DNA of 64,000 nucleotides from Sphingopyxis sp. (lineage in GTDB: Bacteria; Pseudomonadota; Alphaproteobacteria; Sphingomonadales; Sphingomonadaceae). The position numbers and the translations under genes were made by a program. Numbering within the stretch: position 1 is the first letter of the stretch; each line of letters opens with the position of its first letter. The stretch lies in the NCBI GenBank assembly GCA_017745175.1, contig JAGHZY010000013.1:1-64000 (forward strand), read 5' to 3'. Shown here piece after piece: positions 59,479 through 64,000 of the stretch. Under the pieces are notes generated by a model. The model was not told the DNA's origin, ran no database searches, and saw nothing but the letters and a program-made list of their open reading frames with translations.

Positions 59479-61073
59479 TCGAAGTTCCCGTCTATGAGAT
59501 CGCGGCCGAGATAGGTCTCGATCGCGGCGCGATCGAGCAGGCCGTGCGCGGTGAGCCTCCCTTCGAGCAGCAACTCGCCGAGCGCGTGGCGCTGCCGGAG
59601 ATAGGCCGCCGCACAGAGGGATTCCAGCCTGCCCTTGCCGCGCCGCCAGACGATCTCGGGCGGAAGCTGCGCAGCAAAGGCTTTTCGCGCGACCATCCGG
59701 TCGCGCCCGCCCTCGAACCAGGTCCAGCTCGGGACCGACAGGCAAAATTCGACAATCGGCTGCGACAACAAGGGAGCAACGGCATCGCGTCCCTGCCATC
59801 GCGCGGGGCGATCGAGGAAGTCGAGGATACGGCGCAGCGATTCGACATGGTTGCGTTTGGCCTGCGAGACACGCGCCGCCCCGTCATCCCAGGGGTGAGC
59901 GAAGGGATGCGCGGGCAGATGGGTGTCGTTCAGAAACTGGACGTCGCGCCGCCAGCCGCAGCGGGGCCCCCGTCTGCGCGCACGCCATGCGAGGCGCGCG
60001 GCCTCCCAGACCGTGGCTCCGCTGGCGCGGGCGCGGTCGCGAAGGACCCCAAAGGCCCTCCGACCCGGCCCGAAATGCTCGAAGGCATCGATAATCGGCG
60101 CAACGCTGCCGTCGAACGCGAAGATATTGTCGCCGCCGATGCCGCCGAATATCGATATGTCCTGCCCCGGCAGAACCTCCTCGAACGCGCGGTCGATGCC
60201 GCCGAGAACGCTGTAGGCGCCCGGGCGGAAGCCCGGCGACGGGAGCGGCGAGACAAGATCGACATCGCCATCGCCATGGATCTTCTCGATGAGCTCGACC
60301 CCGCACCGCTGAGCGACGGCCCGCGCGAATTCGCGCTCGTCGCCGTCAGCGCCCGATGTCGCTAGCGTCAACGCGCGATAGTCCAGCTTCGCGGCGGCGA
60401 GAGCGGCCGCCACGATCGAGGAATCGAGGCCGCCGGAAAGCTCGAGCAGAATGTCGCGGCGCCGCCCGCCCCAGGCCGCCGTGCATGAGACGATCCGATC
60501 CCGGAGCATCGGCGCGAGATCGGCGGCCGATTGCGGGCGCGCCCGGTCGACATGGTCCCAGGGCGACCAGAAGGAGCGGACGGACACGGCACGCCCGTCA
60601 AATCGGAGCTCCGATCCCGCCAGCAATTCGAATCGCTCGCGAAGCCCCGACCGTTCGGTCCGCAGGTTCACGAAGCTCAATGCATGGGCAACAAAGTCCC
60701 AGTCGAGCCCCGCAGGGCCTGCGAAGGCGGAGAAAGGCGGAAGATGGGTCGAGCAGATCAGGCGCGCCCCTTGCTGCGTCCAGTACAGCGGCAGGCCCGT
60801 CAGCGGTGCGCGCGCGACCACGGCCTCGCGGCCCTCCTCGCGGAAGGCGAGATAATTTCCCCACCCGCATCCGTTGCCAGCCTCCGTACCGGGAAAATGA
60901 TCGCCGACCATGATGGTGCCGTTGCCAAGCCGCTGGACGGGCAGCGCGTCACCGACGAAGAGCCGCAAGCCCGGCGTGTGGGCGATATCGCGAAGCCCGA
61001 AGCCCGCAGCGACAGCCGCAGTGCGCGGAGACGCGGCATCATCGCCGAATATGGCAAGGACCGCGCGCTTCAT
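59409..61073 (-). CDS. Lasso peptide cyclase (C protein, asparagine-synthetase-like)
   Basis: 554-aa ATP-dependent macrolactam synthetase. The N-terminal part is a degenerate glutaminase-like fold; the synthetase domain has the PPi-loop ILLELSGGLDSSIVAAAL near 210, then ISIFGGIGGDNIFAFDG and a C-terminal block with LPPEIVWRRGKGRLESLCAA. It activates the side-chain carboxylate of Glu8 and joins it to Gly1 of the core. It overlaps the B gene by four bases (ATGA) and is the last gene of the minus-strand biosynthetic operon, ending inside the isopeptidase gene. Confidence 0.94.
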   Translation of the reverse strand: MKRAVLAIFGDDAASPRTAAVAAGFGLRDIAHTPGLRLFVGDALPVQRLGNGTIMVGDHFPGTEAGNGCGWGNYLAFREEGREAVVARAPLTGLPLYWTQQGARLICSTHLPPFSAFAGPAGLDWDFVAHALSFVNLRTERSGLRERFELLAGSELRFDGRAVSVRSFWSPWDHVDRARPQSAADLAPMLRDRIVSCTAAWGGRRRDILLELSGGLDSSIVAAALAAAKLDYRALTLATSGADGDEREFARAVAQRCGVELIEKIHGDGDVDLVSPLPSPGFRPGAYSVLGGIDRAFEEVLPGQDISIFGGIGGDNIFAFDGSVAPIIDAFEHFGPGRRAFGVLRDRARASGATVWEAARLAWRARRRGPRCGWRRDVQFLNDTHLPAHPFAHPWDDGAARVSQAKRNHVESLRRILDFLDRPARWQGRDAVAPLLSQPIVEFCLSVPSWTWFEGGRDRMVARKAFAAQLPPEIVWRRGKGRLESLCAAAYLRQRHALGELLLEGRLTAHGLLDRAAIETYLGRDLIDGNFDYFRLIEIADVERWVRAVEDASP

Positions 61074-61723
61074 TCCACCGCCAATATGGGCGCGTAGTTA
61101 CGCGCATCGGCCGCCGTGCCGGTGAGAACGACGCGGGGCGTCTGGAGCCAGCAATGCGCGGCGAAGGGGGCCAGCCGAACGCCAAACACCAGCGCCGCGC
61201 GACCGCCTTGCGCACGGATGATCCGGCCGAGCGCGAGCGCGTCGATGAGACAGCGTTGCGAGATGGGATCGATCCAGCGCGACGCCGCGTAGCGCGCCGC
61301 GATCGCTTCCACTCTCTCCTCCGGGGCTTCGACCGTCTCTCCCCGTTCGCACCGCGAAAAGCCGGCGATCGTCGCCGCGATCCGGTCGGGTCGCATCGCG
61401 CGGCGCGCCCAGCGAAGCGACACCGCGGCGGATAATGCCGCTCCGATGCTGAAGCCTTGCTCGGCTGCGCTCGACAGGTCACGCGGGGGCACCTCTATGC
61501 GGGTCGGCTCGATGAGGACCGGGCTGTCGCTTCGCACAAGGAGCCCGGTCTGCACGAGGCGGGTCATGGCCTCGCCGTCATTCGCCTCGCCGCGGCAGAG
61601 CCGCTCGAACGCCGCGCGGTCCTCCCCGCGCATGGCCAGATATTTGTCGCGCGCGAGGTCAAGGAAGACAAGGTCGCCGCCCGTTTCGCAGAAGCCGATA
61701 CCCGGCCCGAGTTTCCACGCCAT
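61070..61723 (-). CDS. Lasso peptide B protein (RRE plus transglutaminase-like protease)
   Basis: 217-aa fused B1-B2 protein. Residues 8-75 are a PqqD-like leader-binding RRE (GIGFCETGGDLVFLDLARDK). Residues 100-217 form the leader protease of transglutaminase type with catalytic Cys in PISQRCLIDALALGRII and His in APFAAHCWLQ. It removes the leader after the conserved -2 Thr. The start at MAWKLGPGIGF is favoured since upstream codons lie in the hairpin that follows precursor A1. It couples to the cyclase gene. Confidence 0.92.
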   Translation of the reverse strand: MAWKLGPGIGFCETGGDLVFLDLARDKYLAMRGEDRAAFERLCRGEANDGEAMTRLVQTGLLVRSDSPVLIEPTRIEVPPRDLSSAAEQGFSIGAALSAAVSLRWARRAMRPDRIAATIAGFSRCERGETVEAPEERVEAIAARYAASRWIDPISQRCLIDALALGRIIRAQGGRAALVFGVRLAPFAAHCWLQTPRVVLTGTAADARNYAPILAVE

Positions 61724-61738
61724 GGATCGTCTCCGGAT

Positions 61739-61767
61739 GCGGGAGCCGCAGCGCAGGCGGCTCCCGC
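61739..61767 (-). terminator. Hairpin between lasso precursor A1 and B
   Basis: GCGGGAGCCGC (61739-61749) pairs perfectly with GCGGCTCCCGC (61757-61767) over a 7-base loop. There is no T tract, so it probably attenuates rather than ends transcription and may stabilise the precursor mRNA, giving more precursor than enzyme. It resembles the hairpin behind A2. Confidence 0.75.
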
Positions 61768-61777
61768 GCAGCAAGGC

Positions 61778-61900
61778 TCAGTCCTGCCGAAGCCCCGCCC
61801 AGATTTCGCGGCCGCCCATTTCAATGGGGAGCCCGATGTCACCGGCGGTGTCGGCCGTCACGGTTCCGAGTTCGATGAGGTCATTCGCTTCGCGTTCCAT
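61778..61900 (-). CDS. Lasso peptide precursor A1
   Basis: 40-aa precursor, too short for usual gene finding. Leader: MEREANDLIELGTVTADTA, with Thr at -2. Core (21 residues) begins GDIGLPIEMGG and ends WAGLRQD; Gly1 and Glu8 give an 8-residue ring. An AGGAAAG ribosome site precedes the ATG. It lies between two hairpins and is followed by the B gene. Leader and tail are shared with A2, so the two arose by duplication. Processing is predicted from known lasso rules, not shown. Confidence 0.9.
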   Translation of the reverse strand: MEREANDLIELGTVTADTAGDIGLPIEMGGREIWAGLRQD

Positions 61901-61933
61901 CGTCTTTCCTTTCCGTAGCCCATGGCGCGCATA

Positions 61934-61960
61934 CCGGGAGCCGAAAGGTCCGGCTCCCGG
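61934..61960 (-). terminator. Hairpin between lasso precursors A2 and A1
   Basis: CCGGGAGCCG (61934-61943) pairs perfectly with CGGCTCCCGG (61951-61960) over a 7-base loop. The stem core GGGAGCCG/CGGCTCCC is the same as in the hairpin behind A1, showing that gene and hairpin were duplicated together. Confidence 0.75.
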
Positions 61961-61969
61961 GGCTTGCGG

Positions 61970-62092
61970 TCAGTCCTGGCGGAGACCGGTCACCTCGAAC
62001 TTGCCGCCCTGCTCGATGCCGAGCGGCACGTCGCCGGCGGTGTCGGTCGTGACACTGCCGAGTTCGATCAGTTCAGTGGTTTCGCGTTCCAT
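61970..62092 (-). CDS. Lasso peptide precursor A2
   Basis: 40-aa precursor. Leader: MERETTELIELGSVTTDTA, Thr at -2. Core (21 residues) begins GDVPLGIEQGGKFE and ends VTGLRQD; Gly1-Glu8 ring predicted. A GGAGG ribosome site stands eight bases before the ATG. It is the first gene of the minus-strand operon A2-A1-B-C. An open frame extends upstream, but the leader matches A1 only from this ATG. Confidence 0.92.
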   Translation of the reverse strand: MERETTELIELGSVTTDTAGDVPLGIEQGGKFEVTGLRQD

Positions 62093-62188
62093 GATCGCTA
62101 CCTCCATGATGCCGCGGAATTGCGGCATCGACGAAGCTAGGACCACCGTTCCAGATAGGAATTTTATACGACTCATATCATTCGAATA
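62093..62188 (-). promoter_or_regulatory. Leader and promoter region of the lasso biosynthetic operon
   Basis: The 96-bp gap between the GntR gene and A2 is AT-rich at its far end, with TATAAAAT on the minus strand (62168-62161) as -10 candidate. Closer to the gene, GATGCCGC (62108-62115) and GCGGCATC (62122-62129) form a perfect 8-bp hairpin just upstream of the ribosome site, possibly regulatory. A GGAAC element further upstream could suit an ECF sigma factor, but this is weak. Confidence 0.5.
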
Positions 62189-62812
62189 TTATCCGAGCGG
62201 AGGTTCGCGGGGCCTGAGCTCGGCGACGACGCGGCCCGCGTGCCAGGTCCGGCGGCGATGGAAGCGCGTGATTTTGCTGCGTAAAGCGCTCCAGCGCCCA
62301 TAGCGGAAATCCGCGTCCATGGCCTTCAGCGCATCACGGCACTGGCGATCGACGCGCGCTTCGGCGAGGCGAAAAACCTCCGAGCGGTCGATCAGACTCG
62401 CGACCGCCTGACGCAGTTCGCGATTTTCGCTCATCCAGGCGATCGCGCGAAACAGAAAAGCGACCTCCTCGCGATAGGTGCCCGGCATCGAGTCGCCGAA
62501 CGGCCCGCCGGGGATGCCCGGATCGGGCAATTTGCCGTCGAGCGCGAGCGTCAGCAGCCAGCCCGTCCAGACATAAAGATCGTGGAGATCGGCCTCGGCA
62601 AGGATGGGCTGCCGGAAACCCTCCTGATGCCAGGTCTCGATCAGCCGCTCGCCGGACAAACGGTGAAGCGCGTCGCGCACCGGGGTCGGGCTCACCCCGA
62701 GATTGCGGGCGAGCTGCGCCGGATCGAGCCGCTCGCCGGGCGCGAACGCACCGCGCATCACCTTCGTCTTCAATTCGAAGTAGACGCGCTCCATGGTGGC
62801 GCCGGGGCTCAT
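62189..62812 (-). CDS. GntR-family transcriptional regulator
   Basis: 207-aa regulator. The N-terminal winged helix is VYFELKTKVMRGAFAPGERL then DPAQLARNLGVSPTPVRDAL, the GntR signature; the C-terminal ligand domain is helical, of FCD-like length. The start ATG 62812 overlaps the stop of the dioxygenase gene (ATGA). It is located directly upstream of the lasso operon on the same strand, so read-through or control of that operon is possible but not shown. Confidence 0.88.
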   Translation of the reverse strand: MSPGATMERVYFELKTKVMRGAFAPGERLDPAQLARNLGVSPTPVRDALHRLSGERLIETWHQEGFRQPILAEADLHDLYVWTGWLLTLALDGKLPDPGIPGGPFGDSMPGTYREEVAFLFRAIAWMSENRELRQAVASLIDRSEVFRLAEARVDRQCRDALKAMDADFRYGRWSALRSKITRFHRRRTWHAGRVVAELRPREPPLG

Positions 62813-63702
62813 GGCGCGAGCGGCCCGCCCTCGCGCCGCTGTGACGCGACATGCCCGGCGAGCATCTCCCCCTGATCGGGCCGCAAGGCATCGATGGCCG
62901 CGAGCGGTCCCTCGGGATAGCCGCCGAACAGGACCGACGGGCATTGCCCCTCGAAATTGCCGAGATTGGGACGGTGCTGGACATAGCCGACAAGCTCGGA
63001 GAGCGGCCGCGAAAAGCTGCGTGCGATCGCGGGCGGATAGGCCAGCCATTGATTTTCATAGGGTTTGAGCCAGCCCAGACAATAGCTGATGATGAGGCCG
63101 CGGCGCACGGCCATGCTCCGGTTTCCGCCGGCGCCGTGGAGCGTCGAGCCGAGAAAGATAATCGCATCGCCCGGGGCGGCTTCGGCGACGATCGCCGGCC
63201 CCTCGCCCGCGTCGGTCAGCGCGCGCGCGCCATGGCTTCCCGGCCAGATCAGCGTCGCGCCATTTTCGGCGGTGAAAGGCGTCAATGGCCAGATAGTGTT
63301 GACGAGATATTCGATGCGCCCATGCTCGGCCTGCCACATATTTTCATCACGGTGCGGGAGCTGCGGCAAGGCGCCGGGATGAATCTCGACGGCCTGCGCG
63401 AGGTTGAGCTGGATCCGGTCGCACCACGGCGCGAGGACGGCCTCGGCGATCGCGAGGATCGCCGGATCGAGAACGAGCCCGGCCATGTGCGGCGACCGGA
63501 TCAGGAGGCGGCCGAACCTCTTCGTGCGTTCGCCATAGAAACCGCCTTCGCAAAATGGCGTGGCCTCGTAGCGTTCGGAAAGATCCGCATCGATCGCCGC
63601 GACGGTCGCGGGATCGGCCGCCCCGCGCACGATCGCATATCCGTCCGCGAACAGCGCCGCGAGATGGCCGATATCGGCGGCCGCGTCGGGATTCTCGCGC
63701 AT
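62809..63702 (-). CDS. Phytanoyl-CoA dioxygenase-like (PhyH) protein
   Basis: 297-aa Fe(II)/2-oxoglutarate dioxygenase. The metal site is LPHRDENMW (His, Asp) with the second His in GSTLHGAGGN, followed by the Arg region RRGLIISYCLGW. Substrate unknown; members hydroxylate lipids or small metabolites. It stands between the acyl-homoserine-lactone synthase gene (11-base gap) and the GntR gene (4-base overlap), suggesting an operon with quorum signalling. Confidence 0.88.
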   Translation of the reverse strand: MRENPDAAADIGHLAALFADGYAIVRGAADPATVAAIDADLSERYEATPFCEGGFYGERTKRFGRLLIRSPHMAGLVLDPAILAIAEAVLAPWCDRIQLNLAQAVEIHPGALPQLPHRDENMWQAEHGRIEYLVNTIWPLTPFTAENGATLIWPGSHGARALTDAGEGPAIVAEAAPGDAIIFLGSTLHGAGGNRSMAVRRGLIISYCLGWLKPYENQWLAYPPAIARSFSRPLSELVGYVQHRPNLGNFEGQCPSVLFGGYPEGPLAAIDALRPDQGEMLAGHVASQRREGGPLAP

Positions 63703-63713
63703 CGCTCGCCTCC

Positions 63714-64000
63714 TCAGGCCGCTCGCGCGGCGGGAAGCGCGAAGCGCCCGCTCGCGTCGATGCCCGCACGTTCGAGCTTCGCCCGGCTCGTCGCGTCGAT
63801 CGCGATCGAGAGCGAGACCAGGCGGCGCCCGTCATGGAGGCGGGGCGAGCCGAGCGCTGCGCAGTCCCAGCCGAACGTCCGGATCTGCTCGAACCAGGCG
63901 ACCTCGGCCACGCCGGTGTAGCGCTGGATATCGTTTGCGCGCGCATGATCGACGAGCCCGACCAGGAGCCTGTCGCGCGCCTCGCGCCGAAGCCGGGCTC
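63714..64000 (-). CDS. Acyl-homoserine-lactone synthase (5' end outside window)
   Basis: The C-terminal 94 residues are visible. LLVGLVDHARANDIQRYTGV and AEVAWFEQIRTFGWDCAALG follow the LuxI-family C-terminal pattern (helix, YTGV, then the acyl-chain-binding W.C..LG block). The N-terminal SAM-binding part is beyond the right edge. It implies quorum sensing; a LuxR partner would be expected outside the window. Moderately sure, since only part is seen. Confidence 0.75.
   Translation of the reverse strand, partial: ARLRREARDRLLVGLVDHARANDIQRYTGVAEVAWFEQIRTFGWDCAALGSPRLHDGRRLVSLSIAIDATSRAKLERAGIDASGRFALPAARAA

Noticed and set aside
1..64000. CRISPR arrays, rRNA, integrase or transposase
   Set aside because: No regularly spaced repeats, rRNA-like sequence or recombinase motifs were seen, so element ends could not be set.

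Overview
The window comes from a GC-rich alphaproteobacterium, most likely a sphingomonad (Sphingopyxis/Sphingomonas/Novosphingobium type). The evidence is a Trb/TraG/DUF3363-relaxase conjugation module, DUF736 and DUF2958 backbone genes, and a lasso-peptide locus with FecI/FecR/TonB receptor and an AtxE2-type isopeptidase. No rRNA, tRNA, CRISPR array, integrase or replication gene is seen, so it cannot be decided whether the element is an ICE or a plasmid.

Layout. (1) 1-8481, minus strand: conjugation operon traG, a CopG-like gene, trbB, trbC, trbD, trbE, trbJ and trbL, with trbL running off the left edge. (2) 8644-23470: first defence island. A NgoMIV-type restriction enzyme, a DUF3883 nuclease-like protein and a PD-(D/E)XK-like protein lie on the left. 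A non-canonical DISARM core follows (TerB-UvrD helicase, DrmA, DrmB, NERD-UvrD helicase). Convergent vsr, HNH nuclease and C5-cytosine methylase genes close it. (3) 23783-34933: second cargo stretch, made of a methyltransferase-HNH fusion, a HAD + metallophosphoesterase pair, a RusA-like + nuclease/HEPN pair, a Dam + DGQHR pair, an EexN entry-exclusion lipoprotein, and a nucleotidyltransferase-HEPN protein. (4) 35050-44828: a lipoprotein endonuclease-like gene, then transfer backbone: relaxase, small element proteins, lytic transglycosylase, TraF peptidase, HTH protein, DUF736, ParB-like protein, DUF2958. (5) 45387-48907: an unrecognised three-gene operon. (6) 49016-52429: one element hypothetical gene and a Septu-like ATPase + HNH pair. 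(7) 52971-62092: lasso-peptide system. The ECF sigma factor, FecR, TonB receptor and isopeptidase are on plus; two precursor genes, B protein and C cyclase are on minus and converge on the isopeptidase gene. (8) 62189-64000: GntR regulator, phytanoyl-CoA-dioxygenase-like protein, and the C-terminal part of an acyl-homoserine-lactone synthase.

How they work together. The backbone codes for DNA processing (relaxase, TraG), mating-pair formation (TrbB-L, pilin, transglycosylase, TraF) and exclusion (EexN). Defence modules sit between backbone blocks, as is usual in conjugative elements. The NgoMIV-like enzyme and the cytosine methylase probably form one restriction-modification system that brackets the DISARM-like core. 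In the lasso locus, B and C would mature two related 21-residue cores with a predicted 8-residue Gly1-Glu8 ring. The TonB receptor would import the products, the isopeptidase would linearise them, and the sigma/FecR pair would sense them. The most notable items are the DISARM variant with split R-M genes, the two lasso precursors with repeated hairpins, several nuclease/HEPN pairs, and a motif shared by the ends of TrbJ and the displaced EexN.
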